Shown: one piece after another, positions 1-19,921 of the stretch
Layout: each line of letters begins with the position of its first letter
Numbering within the stretch: the first letter of the stretch is position 1
Assembly: GCA_024036415.1 (NCBI GenBank)
Contig: JAMWET010000479.1
Location: 186,001-250,000 of the forward strand
DNA: 64,000 nt
Direction: 5' to 3'
From: Prochilodus magdalenae
Taxonomy: Eukaryota; Chordata; Actinopteri; Characiformes; Prochilodontidae
Program-made: the position numbers and the translations under genes
The notes under the pieces: model-generated
The model's input: only the letters and a program-made list of their open reading frames with translations
Databases searched by the model: none
What the model was told of the DNA's origin: nothing

Positions 1-58
1 CTGCACCCTCACATACATAACTCCTGGGTTTCACCTACATAACGTTTCCTTCCAACAG

Positions 59-3000
59 GATAACACGGAATCACAAGGCAGAAAGTACATGAGTGCTAAG
101 CAGAGAAGGTAAAAAAAATACTGAAGAAAAAAAAAAAGGTCTTGGCCTAGCATAGCACTTATCTAAAAGTGTTAAAACAAAATTCTATGGATATGTCTTT
201 ACTTCAAGGGATATGAGGAAGAAGCAGAAACAGGAAAGTGATGTGCAAAACGAAGACACAGAGACCAACAGAGAGGAGAATCAAGAAGAATCAGCCATCC
301 AGACCTCTAAGACTGGAGCATCCACTCAGCACCCTCTGAAGAGGGGACAAAAGGTTACACTGCATTGCGAATCATACTTTAACAGCATGATGATGAAACT
401 TTGTTAAGTTATCTTTTGTTAGGATAAAGCGTAATGGAACAATGGTCTGCCTATCTCTGGACTAACTCTATGACCAAAATGATAAGTGCAAAAAGCAAAA
501 CTCTACAAATGGGTTTGAATATGTGGTTCCATGATGGCTGTGCTCCTCTGTTTAGAACAAACTAAAGAAAATCAAAGACAAATACAAAGACCAAGATGAA
601 GAGGACCGTGAGCTGATGATGAAGCTGCTTGGGGTCAGTACTGCTTGCTGTGTGTATTAAGTCCAGTGGTAACTTGCCCCTATTTGACATTCCTCTAAGA
701 GGCTGGTAAATCATACTAGGAGAACCATAGAGTGTGTGCCTAATACAGCTCAAATATTAGCCCTTTTCCACCAACATGGTGTCTGTGCCAAAATATCAAA
801 CTGTTTTGTGCTTTTCCACTGCAAAAAACTGGTTCACAGCTGAAAAAATGGTACCATTCCAGCACCATTAACTCTCTGGTCTTGAACCATGAAACCTACG
901 GCGGAAGCGGCAAAGGGACGTGCACTGTATGATTAACTGCACTGTGCTGAACTCCTGCCAATGACGTGCTCGTGGATGAGCACATTCAACAGGAGGCATC
1001 CATCTTCTAATGAGCTGGAATGCATTAAAAACATTAAAAGTATTAAAAACATTTGCTGTTTAATAAAGGTGAGAAATCTATAATGAGAAACATTACAGAT
1101 AACTAAGAAACTTAACATGCTGCTTTCTAATAGTACAATAGGAAACGAAGCTATGAGTTGACTTGGATGTTATTGCTGTTTATGACGATCCCACTGGGCT
1201 GTGCACAAATGCTGATGGTGATGGTAAGATGGTAAGATACATGCCCTCAAAGTAATGTTTGCACTGTTCCGCCTTGTTGTTTTATGCGTTGTCCACTGAT
1301 GGACTAATGACCGCCCACCTCCAGATACATAATTGCTCGACTCTCAAATCAGTGGAAAAGGGGACCTGACTGTTAAGCAGAGCATGGGAACCAGCAAGAG
1401 CACTGCCGCTTCATTGGTGGAAACGAGGTTGTTTGGTTAACTATTTGGAGTACTATCATTTTAACAGCTGTTATCATTCTTTAATAGTCTGCAGGCTTCA
1501 GTAAGGAAGAGAAAGGAAAGAAGGGGAAGAAAGGAAAAGGAAAAGAGGAGTCAGTAAAGCAGCCTCCCCAGAAATCTGGACAAAAGCAGAGAGCAGCAGG
1601 GAATGTGATAAAAAAGGATGAGCAGCCTGGGAATGATGGTGGTCCATTGGGTGAAGACACAACTGAACATGATGACAAGGTAGAGATTTATGTCTTCATT
1701 GTGAATTCTCTGTTGTTGAGTTTTTTGATCAATCAAATTTACAGTCTTCTCCTTACTTCAATTGTAGTCAGTTTAAATAATCAGACACTTGAATCAGAAC
1801 ATGTCGTAGTAATTGCCAAGTGTAAATCTGTTCTGCAGCCCCATTAAAAATACACTCAGCTTCAGAGCTGTGTCTGTATCAGTACAACACATACTACCAT
1901 GCCTCTGCCTTGTCAGTGTAGGAATGGGGTTGGGTGGGACTAGTTTCTCTTGTATCTCACTCATGTTGAGCAGGCTGAAGACTCATCACGAAGATAATAT
2001 TCAATTGAGTGTTTCTCATCAGTGACACTGTTTTTTGTCCTTTTTATAGCAGTATTACAAAGTAATTTTGAAATTTCCTAACACATCTACAAAGTGTAAG
2101 ACAAGCAAGTGATGATTTAGGCACGCATTTTGCATGATGCTAAATGGTGGCATATAGGATTCAATTAGGATTGCAAAACTTGTTTCTTTTAACCTAGTCA
2201 TGTAACACGGTAAGACTGACTTTCTTAGTACTGTATACCGGACTGTCTGTGACTTTATTTCTGCTGTGACATTGTCATCTGACTTCTCTCCAGGATGCTG
2301 ATGACTTAGACCCAGAGAACCCTGGAACAGAGGTAAATAATCATCCTGAAACTGCCAATTATAAGTTGTACATGTTGTACAAGAGTAACGTAATCATCAC
2401 ATGTACGTCAAAAATGTGTATACTGTGAAAAGCTTATTCATATTTGTAAAAATTGTAAACTGCCATATTTTATATTTCTTAAACTCAAAGTCACATATTT
2501 CCACCTTGTTTTATTGTTGATCAGTATGGCTTAACCCATACCGATCAACATTTAAAAAGACATCAGTGAAAGAATGGGTCACTCAAGAGCTCAGAGAATT
2601 CCAGCTTGGTACTATGATAGGATGCCATCGGTGCAACAAGTCCAGTTGTGAAATGACTCACTATTACTTACCTCACTACTAAATATTCCTCACTTGTCAG
2701 TGAGATTATAACAAAGTGGAATGCAAAGTGACGAATGCAGTGGTGTAAAGCGCGCCACCACTGGACTAGTTCAATGGAGACGTGTTCTCTTGAGTGGCCG
2801 ATCATGCTTCTCTGATGGACAAGTCTGGGTTTGGCGGTTGCCAAGAGAACAGTACTTGTCTGACTGCATTGTGCCAAGTGTAAAGTTTAGGGGAGGGTGG
2901 GGATTATGTTGGGGGTTGTTTTTGCAGGAGTTGGCTTTGGGCCCCTTAGGAACTCTTAATGCTTCAGCATACCTAGAGATCTTGGACAATTTCATGCTCC

Positions 3001-3971
3001 TAACTTTGTGGGAACAGTTTGGGGATGGCACCTTCCTGTTCCATGACAGCGCACCAATGCACAAAACAAGGTCCATAAGGACATGGATGAGCAAGTTTGG
3101 TGTGGAAGAATTTGACTAACCCGAGTCCTGACTTCAACTCAATAGAACATCTTTGGGATGGATTAAGAGTAGAGACTGCGACCCAGGCCTTCTCGCCCAA
3201 CATCAGTAACCCAAAAATTGTGTGCTATATTCATGTAACATATTCTGAATTTCTGTTTGTTGCTGGTTTCTTAGGAGGGGGAAAACTTTCTTGACTCTTT
3301 GACTGGTCAGCCACACTCAGATGATGTACTGTTGTTTGCCGTCCCTGTATGTGCACCCTACACAGCCCTCTCAAATTACAAGTAGGGTATCCGTGTTCTG
3401 TTCATTTATAATCACATCATTTAGACTTGTTAAACTGCATGTTTATAGTGTACTTATATTCAGAGAAATATGTATTGTGCATTCTATAGTATTCTGGTGT
3501 ATTTCAGTAAATTCTTTTTGTCATCAAAATTTGTTCAAAGGTAAAATTTCACAGTTTATGATATGGAATAAAAAACATCTCATTCTCCTTCAGGCATAAA
3601 GTAAAGCTGACTCCGGGGACACAGAAAAAGGGAAAAGGTAAAGATTAATGTTATACTTTAAATTGTTAAAGCCTAGAAACCTATTTATCTTTCACCTTTA
3701 ACTAAACCTTTAAATCTCCCAGCTGCTCGTACTGCTGTGTTCAGCTTCATACGTGGGAAGGAAACTAGCACTAGAGAGAAAGACCTTTTCCGCAGCATTA
3801 AGGTACTTGTAATGGAAAAATTCTTCTTCCTCATTTAGCACACATAAAACCCTTTTTTTTTTTTTTAATTGTACTTTGTATGTTCATTTTTAGGACACAG
3901 ATCTGTCAAGAAACATGCCTGGCAAAGTGAAGATGTCTGCCCCAAACCTGCTGGCAGCAAAGAAGAAATAA
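59..3971 (+). CDS. nemf: NEMF, C-terminal part (last nine coding exons; 5' end outside window)
   Basis: NEMF (Tae2/Rqc2 orthologue) binds stalled 60S-peptidyl-tRNA complexes in ribosome-associated quality control, recruits Listerin and adds C-terminal tails. Exons read here: 59-108, 209-353, 556-633, 1488-1679, 2294-2332, 3275-3381, 3594-3637, 3723-3802 and 3894-3971 (TAA). They total 813 nt, or 270 codons plus stop, and phase is kept throughout. The first exon enters in frame after an AG acceptor and encodes [10 protein letters not shown]. Conserved human-like blocks follow: [14 protein letters not shown], a lysine/glycine-rich linker ([11 protein letters not shown]), and the C-terminal NFACT-C domain with [31 protein letters not shown] and [10 protein letters not shown]. 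The donor after 353 (GTTACA) is weak. Possible poly(A) signals AATAAA lie at 4313-4318 and 4904-4909. A hAT-like MITE and a Tc1 relic sit in its introns. The gene is convergent with KLHDC2. Confidence 0.95.
761..1362. mobile_element. hAT-like non-autonomous element (MITE) in a NEMF intron
   Basis: The block starts with CCCTTTTCCACCAAC at 761 and ends with the inverse GTGGAAAAGGG at 1352-1362, giving short terminal inverted repeats. A second TTTTCCACTGC motif lies inside at about 814. TTTTCCAC-type ends are typical of fish hAT-like MITEs. No transposase ORF is visible and I could not identify a clear 8-bp target duplication, so both class and boundaries are approximate. Confidence 0.5.
2516..3232 (+). 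mobile_element. Tc1-like transposon relic in a NEMF intron
   Basis: The block from about 2555 to 3232 reads as a decayed Tc1-family transposase in the + direction. Recognisable pieces are the [22 protein letters not shown] stretch near 2790-2845, the [25 protein letters not shown] region near 2957-3030, and the [18 protein letters not shown] region carrying the second catalytic Asp near 3036-3090. The third-acid region ([11 protein letters not shown]) follows near 3135-3170 in another frame. Frameshifts and deletions have killed it. At its left edge 2516-2549 forms a hairpin with 14-nt arms (GTTGATCAGTATGG / CCATACCGATCAAC, one mismatch) that looks like collapsed terminal repeats. Confidence 0.75.
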
Positions 3972-6077
3972 ACTTTTGTAAACTGTAGTTAAATTGCAAA
4001 CATCTTGTTGATAAAGGAAAAAACTATATATACGGTTCACAGCCGGCAAACACCTGCCTTAAAGAAGACATGCATGTTAAAGGTATGATCAGTATGGGTC
4101 TAGAACCACATTGTGAGAAAAGGGATCAAGGATATCATCTCCAACTTGTATGTACCTTCTGTGGGGAGGAAAAAAGCTGGAGATCAGTTAATTAATGGGA
4201 CAAATTAAATTAGTGTGACATCTGCTACATTATTTAGTCTGTTTTTGAGAGATCTCAGAAAATATTTTTTAAAGGATCACTGAGCATACAACATGAGATG
4301 TTAACATTTCTGAATAAACTGCGCTCTGTCAAATCCTTGGCATGTTTCTCAAATTGAGATAATACAAATAATAGGTACAGTTGATGAGAAAATAACTGTT
4401 TTATTCTCTTTTTTTTCAAATTCCATGTATCAACCAAATATTTACAGAAAAATTGTCAATGATTATGTCAAAAAACAATGTCTATGTGATATGCAGCAGA
4501 TGTCTTGCATTACAGAGCATAGCAATATCTATTTGGTTATTATCAGGTACTTTATTTTATGAGTAAGATGTTGAATTTCAACAGAATTTAACAAAATTGA
4601 AAGGGTGAAAAATGACTTGCTCACTTTACATTTTAAATAATTCCTGAGCTAGATGTAAAAAAAACAATTGTACTCAACAAAATGCTGTCAGTCAATGTAC
4701 CTGTTTTGAAAATAAGACATCCTTTTTAAAACATCCTCTACAAGAAACAAAATTTAGGTATGGCAGTTTTTCTTCAAATTGTATTGCATAATTTCTGTTT
4801 ATTTGCTAAATTTAATATTGTTCAGTATACAGTCATGGGGAAGGGTTTATGCATGCCATCATCTCTACAGTTTACCTTTCACATCACTGAATTATGTACA
4901 AACAATAAAATGTAAACCCCTGTAAAGTAGGATGAAATCATTTGGTCTCCTATTATATTGTTAAAATCATGATATTAAAACTAAATGCAAAACTGTGAAC
5001 CTGAAAGTTATCTTGAATTTGTGTTCTACCATCACACCAACCTGATATTTAAGGTTTATCTGCATTAAAATGTGCAGAAGCGTGTTTTCTGTAGAGGATG
5101 TGAACTTTTTTCCATTCAGAATGTCAACAAACCATAGGATCTGACCTAGGACGGCCACATTTTTTCATACGACCACATATACATACTCGATGAGGCTCAG
5201 ACACCCAGTGTTTCAGATTACCAAACCATGTCTTTTGCATGTCTGGTAGCACTATTGACTGTCCCAACTCATTTGACCACTGTAAACAAAACTGCTAAAA
5301 ATGCAAAAGAGAATAACGACTTAATACCCTGGGCTTCACTTCGCTTTGTTAATGGTAAATATCTTTATATCAGTGCTGTAAGGTTCTTCCTAAATTGTTT
5401 AATTTCAACAAAATTAAAATGAACATGTGTTTTTGGTGACCTCATCACTTTCGGCTTTAAATGGAATGCATGGTCTACATATGCATTACCTAAGTAGAAA
5501 AACAAAAGTCTGAGGATGTGCAAGGCTGGACACAAAACCCAAGTGCTTTCTTTTACTCCAAGCCAATGAAGTGTCCAAACTAACATTACTGATTCGTATA
5601 GTAACAGTAGAAAAATTAACTATGTAAATCAGAAAGAACGTGGGTTTTTTTGGGGTTACACAGGAAAGTAAAATCAGATCTTATTGGGTCAGACTGGGGA
5701 CATACAAGGGAAACTGTAAAAGGAATCTAGTGTTTATTTAGAAAAATTACAATCTGGACATTAAATCTTGTTAATGCAATGTTTAAACAGCGTCCTGATT
5801 ACAATGCATCTGGGTTAAAGTTAATTAATTGAACATCTCTCCTCATTAATGCATTTCAGCCAGTCAGTCATGCTGTGACCATGAAAAGGTGGAGTCCTAG
5901 TAGCCCTATTTGGTAGAACCTGATTGGCAAAAAGGTCCATATGAAACATTTCTTAGTTTGATGAAGTTCTTTAAGCAAACTACTGGGCCTTCGCAATTAA
6001 GCAAAGCTGTTATTCCTTATATACAGCGGTGCTCTATTTCTCTCAGTTCACTGAAGTGTGCATGTGTTCAGTTGGCT
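3972..6077. other. Region between the convergent NEMF and KLHDC2 stop codons (3' UTRs)
   Basis: AT-rich sequence without a convincing coding exon. It should hold both 3' UTRs. Candidate poly(A) signals for NEMF (+) are AATAAA at 4313-4318 and 4904-4909. For KLHDC2 (-) TTTATT at 5733-5738 (AATAAA on the minus strand) lies about 340 nt past its stop. A minus-strand open stretch of roughly 55 codons at about 5115-5285 is discussed under rejected items. Confidence 0.7.
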
Positions 6078-13715
<7,638 letters not shown>

Positions 13716-15099
13716 CTCTGCTATTCTCGACTAGACAGACACAAAGCGCAGAGTTACTCTTTCAGAGATCTTATACATTTTACTCGTGTTAACTGCAAAG
13801 TCCATACAGTACTGCACTGACGTTTTTAAGGCACAGGGTCAGCGCAATCATGCGATTATTCGGCTTTAATCGCCAAATGATTATCAAATGAAAACCTGTT
13901 TGCATTTTAGTTGTTATTAATCGGAGTCCTGCGGTTAAGCATGAATCAGAATGATTGGCTTGCTCATTCGCAGACTTAAACAGACAGATCAACATGAACA
14001 GCGCCCTAGTCTATAATATTGATCAGATAACACAATACATGCAGTTATGCTTACAGAAACAGATACCTCAGGTCACTAGAAGATCACTCTAGAACGTACC
14101 ACAACAGATAGCGATGAACCGCCTTCTGACCAAATCGTTCTTTTGAACCGGTTCGTCTCACTAAACCGCTCGAAATGATTCACTGGTCAAACTGCAAGTG
14201 AAAGCGGCGAAATGAACAAAAACGTCAAAAAACAATTGCTTTCTACAGCAGTGTCGTCAAAGTCTCCAGAGTTTCTAGATTTCGTAGTTAAAATAATTCC
14301 TGATAGTAAGTGGATCTTTTGAAAAGTATATAAGGGCTTTAAGGCGGATGTTTTGTTTGTTTATTATTTATTTATTTATTTATTTTTGTATTAATGCAGA
14401 AGCAATCCAGATCACGCCTGTAGTAATTAGTCTATACATCAGTGGGTACATAGCAGTAAACAGTAAACAACCATTAAGGAAAGATTCCCAATGGTTGTAT
14501 GGAGCATTTCTTGGTCTTGTAGTGAGCTGAAGCTTATGGGAGTATCTTAATATTTAAATTTACTTAAAAACAAGTCATATTAAGATTATTAGGCACACTT
14601 CCCGAAGCAAAATCCCATAAAGGGAAAAAAAAATTAATAGATTCGTGCTAGTCATGGGGGAATTCAAAAGAATCGATTCACTCATCACGAACCCATTCTA
14701 CGGAAGCCTGTTTGTTTTGCACAGTGACAGTATCTAGAAAGGCCAAACAGAAAGCGGATACCCGACTTCAACCGGAAGCTGTTTAATAATGATTTATTAC
14801 AGAACAAATAAAGACATATCTTCTATTAAAAGAGTTTATTGAAACACTACACTGAAGCCATTTGTTTTAATATGATATTAACAAATGTATGTTTACGTAA
14901 TTGTATGTTTTGAATGTATGTGTGTATGCATCTATACGATATTTTAATTTATGTAATAATTATTTTTATCTGATCAATTCTTAATTTATAATATTTTAGG
15001 TGTACGCATTTATGTTGTATAATACGTAATGTATATTACGCCTGTACATTTGTACTCATAAATCTCATTAAAAAAAACCTTCACGCTGCCATGTTGGGG
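13716..15099. other. Region between the divergent KLHDC2 and LRR1 transcription units
   Basis: No coding exon was found. The left part (13716-14200) should hold the KLHDC2 5' UTR and promoter; a minus-strand splice acceptor directly upstream of the KLHDC2 start (boundary 13730/13731) suggests a non-coding first exon. Motifs of the GAACCGGTTC / ATCGATTCACT kind near 14145-14190 and 14665-14690 look like a degenerate dispersed repeat. A (TTTA)n microsatellite lies at 14361-14386. The rest is AT-rich and shows nothing else. Confidence 0.5.
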
Positions 15100-15300
15100 A
15101 AGATATTTGGCGCATGCGCACAAAGGCAGTGCAGCGCGGGTTAGTTTGCTACCTCAGAAGAAAACACTGTGTTGTATTTTTATTACATAACGAGTTATTA
15201 TTCTTTTGTTTTATAAATGCTCGTTTCATGTGTGCCTTGCTATAAATACGTGGAAGTCGCATAAACCTATTAGATTTAAGAAAAAAACGATGTCCAGGTA
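15100..15300 (+). promoter_or_regulatory. LRR1 promoter with overlapping E2F and NRF1 sites
   Basis: TTTGGCGC (15106-15113), a perfect E2F consensus, overlaps GCGCATGCGC (15110-15119), the palindromic NRF1 consensus, in a locally GC-rich spot of an AT-rich region. A candidate splice donor (TCCAG|GTAAAA) at 15298/15299 and a possible acceptor at about 15722 (TTTGATTTAAAG) suggest a non-coding first exon of LRR1 spliced to the ATG exon. The motifs are seen directly; promoter function and the spliced UTR are inferred. Confidence 0.55.
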
Positions 15301-15760
15301 AAATAAACACCTTTTAGCTTATCCGTGTCCTAACATTAGCGGGGTTTGAGCTTGTCATCGCTAGCATTACCTAGCTAGCTAGTTTGTTTACTCAGAGACA
15401 TTGTTTTGAATATTAAATATGTTTTAATCTTTTTTTTCCTATGTGTTAGCCAAATCTCAGTTTCATACCCTTAACACGTTTAGGAATTTTAAAGTAACTA
15501 GCCAGTAGCTAATGTGTGGTAGCAACTTTAGCCAACTTGTTTTGGACACTGTTTAGTAGCTTGGTACACAGGATATGCAAAAAACGCTAGCAGCTTAGCT
15601 AGGTAGTTGTTCCAGTTACGATAACGACGACTGAGTGGTGGAGCAAGTCATACATTAGTGGGTGTTACTTGGGCTCAGACCTAAAGCATTTGCCGCTACT
15701 TGTCTTTGCCTTTGATTTAAAGTTTAGCGTAAGTTGATGTTCCGTTAATGCTGAGCAGCG

Positions 15761-18700
15761 ATGAAGTTACAGTGTGACGTCGAGGTTATAAATCGGATGC
15801 TGCCAACGTTTGGGCTCAAAAGTAAAGGAAAAGGGACCAGGGCAGTCCTGTCCATCGGGAAACATGTGGATAAAACTACACAGCGTAATACTGTTTTCCT
15901 ATTAATTTGTACGGCAAAAGATAGAACTGGATCCAAATACAAGGTACCCGTTTTCCTTCTGTCTTATTACTGCTGTTATTTCTGTATAGTGACTGTGTAT
16001 GTGTATTATAATGTACTGAAGAAATGTTATTGCAGTGCTAGTTTTGGCCGGCTTGTTATGACTCATTAGGCACTCAGCGTGACACTTTTACTTCATCGTT
16101 CTTTTAAAGCTGAAGGAGAATATCGAGAAGTTCTTCACTTGGTTCGTTGACGAGGGTAAAGCCACAGTGCGACTGAAAGAACCTGCAGTGGATATCTGTT
16201 TGAGCAAGGTAGAGTAAATGTGTGGCCTGTAATGCGCAGTTGCTTATTACTTTTTAGGTGTATGTGACCTGATAAATCCAACACATCATGAGTTTTGTAA
16301 TGATGTTTGAATACACACAAGAAGGAAAATTATGCACCTGTATGTAAATTCACTAGATGGGGAAAAACCAACTTGCACCCAAACCTTACCCTGAACGGTT
16401 TGCATACCACAGAACTACATACCGCGGCATAATTAAGAGAGATGAGAAATAATTTCTCATTCATTGCAGGTAGCTATTTTTGTAAAGCCGCCCCCCCACC
16501 TTATGTTCTGGCATCTAAAACAAGCTTTCGTCATTCTGACCTAATTCTGGAGTTCTGCTCTAATTTTGAGAGAATCTCCCAAGAGTCATACTTTTCCTCT
16601 TCTCTAAAGTATAGATGAAACTTTTTCCATTTTGACATTGTAACTAGTAGTCTAAAAAAAAAAAACACACATCATATACAGTAAAAGCTTGCAGACTTTT
16701 GTCTGCTCACATTGCTACTGACATACAAAAGGGGAGAGACCAGGTACTTTGGGAGTTGGCTGTAATGAAAATGAGGATTCATTTGACTCTGATTTAAAAG
16801 TGATTGATACAGTGATGATTATGTTAATGCTGTCATTAACTTAGGATGGAGCGCTCTTTGTGGTCACCTGTAATTTTCTCTGCACTCCTTTGTTGCTTTA
16901 ACGGTTGAAAGAAACATATAGTTATTTATTGTATGTTTGTTTTGCCATCTTATAGACTTCTTACAGTTTCTATCAAGATGACAATTTATCTGCTGTTTGC
17001 TGGCCAAACTGCTGTAATTCAGAATAGATGCTAAATACACAAAAGTTAATGATTGTGACTTTCGACTGTGTGTATTTTGTAGGCAGATACCAACAGCTTG
17101 AAAAACTTCCTCTCTGCTGCTCGCCTTGCACACAGGGGATCTACCACAGACACCCTTCCCTTCTCTACTCTCACCCCTGTCCGTGCCAAAGATGTGGAGA
17201 AACCCAAGAAAAAACTCACTATCATGGCCAAAAAGGATTATCCCCTCACGACTAACTTTCCTTATTCTTTGGAAAATCTCCAAGTATCTTACTGCAAGCT
17301 GTCCAGAGTGGACATGCGCATGTTGTCCCTTAAAGCACTCCGAAGACTGGACCTTAGTAATAACCACATCAAGAAACTCCCAGCCACTATTGGTGACCTT
17401 AGTTGTCTAGCAGAACTTGTTCTCCACAATAACCACCTAGAGAGCTTTAGTGAAGCACTGTGTCTCTCTACTCTTCAGCGCTCTCTGCAACACCTGGACT
17501 TGAGCCAGAACCATCTGCAGGTCCTGCCTGCCCAGTTTTGTCAGCTGCGGGAGCTGGTGAACCTCAAACTGGATGACAACAAGCTCCTGCAGCTTCCTTT
17601 TCACATCGGGAAGTTTACAAAGATGCGTTTCTTCTCAGCCGCACACAATAGGCTGACTGTTCTTCCTGGAGACTTCCGAAAGCTGTCACTGGAGAATCTG
17701 GATCTCTTTGGTAATCCATTCACGCAGCCAAACCCTCTGGACCACACAATCCATCTTGCATTCCCTCTTACATTACAAGAGCTGACCTCACGAGCTGTGA
17801 TAAACTTCAGGTGAGAGCTTTTTTTAATATAGGGAATTGATGTATGGGTGAGGCTGAACGATTTGGGGGAAATATCCAATTGTGATAATATCTAAATCTA
17901 ACCAATTGTGCAATTTCAATTTAAAGGCACTTAATTTAATTAATTCAGTTTCAGGGGTGTTATTTGGCCATAAAGACTGGAATGTCTGCTTTGTCCGGCT
18001 TGAAGTTTCAATGCTGGGTGTGCAATACTACCAGTTGGTAGTGATGGTTGTGAAGTTGCATAGACAGATCATGGGTGTTTTGTTGCTTCTGATTATTAGG
18101 TTAAATGTCCCCAACTTTGTTTACAATGCATTTTGAAATAAAGAATTTTGAAATAGGAATGTTAATATAAGGACTATATTAAAAACTAGGTCCTAAGTCA
18201 TCTGAAATTAACAATGCAGAATATAGTCTTTATGCACATTCATGATGCTACACATGTAATTTGCGTGAAAAAAAAAATATATATATATATATTTAATTAT
18301 TTTGCTGAAACTTGGGTAGGTTTGACATTGTGAGACACATGAATGATTTAGGTTTTACGCTCTGCCAAACATGTGATGTATGATGTATTGCTATACCTGA
18401 CTGACCCAACAGCCACAATGGTGGACATTCAGTAAGCAGATGAATTAAGGATGCCCTCCTTGAATCATTTTGTCAGTGCCAGCACCCTTTTTCATCAACT
18501 ATCGTTCCTGGTACCATTATTTTCCTTCTGAATAGCATTACAATCCAACATTTCCTTCTGGGTGCAACTATTGCTTTCACAATGAGTGCACTTTTTATTA
18601 AGTATAATGTTTACGTCAGAAAGCTTTTCTGGATCAAACATACACTGGCTGGCCACACCCTAATATTTTGTTGGACAGCCTTTAGCTTTGATCATGGCAC

Positions 18701-19921
18701 GCTTTCTATGTGGCATTGTTTCCACAAGCTTCTGCACTGTCACAACATTTTATTTCTGCCCAGAGTAGCATTAATTTTACCCTAGATCTTGTTTTGATGA
18801 TGGGAGATTTGGACCACTGCGCAAAGTGTTCTCCAGCACATCCCAAAGATTTTCAGTGGGCTTCAGGTCTGGACTGAGACGCTCTTTCACAATTTGAGCC
18901 TGATTAATATTGGCATTGTCATCTTGGAATATGCTCGTGCCATCAGGGAAGAAAAAAATCCATTGATGGAATAACCAGCTCGCTCAGTTTATTCCGGTGG
19001 TCAGCTGGCTTCATTCTTTGAGCACGTAATGTTGCCAAACCTGGACCTGACCAACTGCAGCGACCCCAGATTGTAGCACTGCCCTCACAGGCTTGGACGG
19101 TAGGCACTAGGCATGATTGGTGCATCGCTTCAGCTGCCTCTTTTCTTCCCCTGATGTGCATAGGGTAAATCTGGACTTATCAGACCACATGACCTTCTTC
19201 TGTTCAATCTTTATGCTCGCTAGCAAATTGAAGCTGTGTTTGACGGTTCGCCTAACTGATAAAAGGTTTTCCTAAGTCTACACAGCTGTTTAGTCTCAAT
19301 CCCTCGAGTTCCCTTCACACTGTGCGTGTGGAAATGCTGTTCATACCTTCACTATGAAACATTTCTTTAAGTTCCACTGTTGTTCTTCCATGATTTGATT
19401 TCACCAAGCTTTTTTAGGTGATCACCGATCACCATTATTCAAGATTCCTTGAAAATGATGTTTCCCCACTGTCCTTCCACTTTTTTTTTTATTAATGCGT
19501 TGGACAGTTCCTAACATGATTAGTAGTTTCAGCAATCTCTTTAGATGTTTTCTCTGCTTCATGCATGTATTAACAACTTGTTGCCAGCTGAAACATAATT
19601 GTTATGTTTATGTTATGTTTATGTTTGTTATTCCTTATGGACCTTGTTTGTTTACATTACAACAGAATCCCCTTTGGACCTCATCTCATTCCCTTCCACT
19701 TGTGCCGTGAGCTGGAGTTTGCAAAGTTCTGTGACTGTGGCCAAGCCTGTTTGAACTCCTACATTCAGACAGCAGTTAGCATGAACCTGCACCTGGTCTC
19801 GCACACTGTAGTGCTTGTGGACGACATGGGTGGCACAGAGGCTCCAGTGCAGCGCCATTTCTGCTCTCTTATGTGTTACTGTGAGTTCTTGGACGGTTGT
19901 GTGCAGAGAGGCATGAGATAA
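15761..19921 (+). CDS. lrr1: LRR1, leucine-rich-repeat receptor of CUL2 ubiquitin ligase
   Basis: CUL2-LRR1 ubiquitylates the CMG helicase at replication termination so that p97 can unload it; it has also been linked to p21 turnover. Exons: 15761-15943, 16110-16208, 17083-17810, 19666-19921 (TAA); 421 aa (human 414). The start [12 protein letters not shown] matches the human N terminus. Residues about 1-150 form the N-terminal domain ([23 protein letters not shown]). Leucine-rich repeats run from about 157 to 310 ([53 protein letters not shown]). The C-terminal part carries a BC-box-like [11 protein letters not shown], a Cul2-box-like IPFHLCREL, and the cysteine motif [10 protein letters not shown]. 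Intron 3 holds a Tc1 relic and a dispersed repeat. Possible poly(A) signals: the AAATAAA run near 20000-20028 and AATAAA at 20270-20275. Confidence 0.96.
18370..18483. repeat. Dispersed repeat shared with POLE2 intron 7
   Basis: This stretch in LRR1 intron 3 contains TGACCCAACAGCCA, then GGACATTCAG, GATGCCCTC and GTGCCAGC in the same order and spacing as 36580-36682. It has no ORF. The family was not recognised. Confidence 0.7.
18641..19600 (-). mobile_element. Tc1 transposon relic in LRR1 intron 3
   Basis: The left end is TACACTGGCTGGCCACACC, a known fish Tc1 terminal sequence, with TA at 18641-18642. Inside, the minus strand carries a degraded Tc1 transposase in the usual order; the [14 protein letters not shown] segment lies near 18945-18965. 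The right part ends in CTTGTTGCCAGCTGAAACATAA, also typical, but the terminal repeat appears deleted. Deletions and frameshifts make it non-coding. Confidence 0.85.

Noticed and set aside
5115..5285. Minus-strand frame with WFGNLKHWVSEPHRVCICGR-like peptide after a possible acceptor, first considered as the last KLHDC2 exon
   Set aside because: The true exons 12 and 13 were found at 6346-6294 and 6201-6078 with correct phase and clear homology. In the phase KLHDC2 would need, this stretch hits a stop after about nine codons. It lies in the 3' UTR region and matches no family I know.
17098..17814. Taking LRR1 as starting at an ATG inside exon 3
   Set aside because: Upstream exons at 15761 and 16110 join in phase and match the human N terminus, so the ATG at 17098 is internal and in the same frame as the longer protein.
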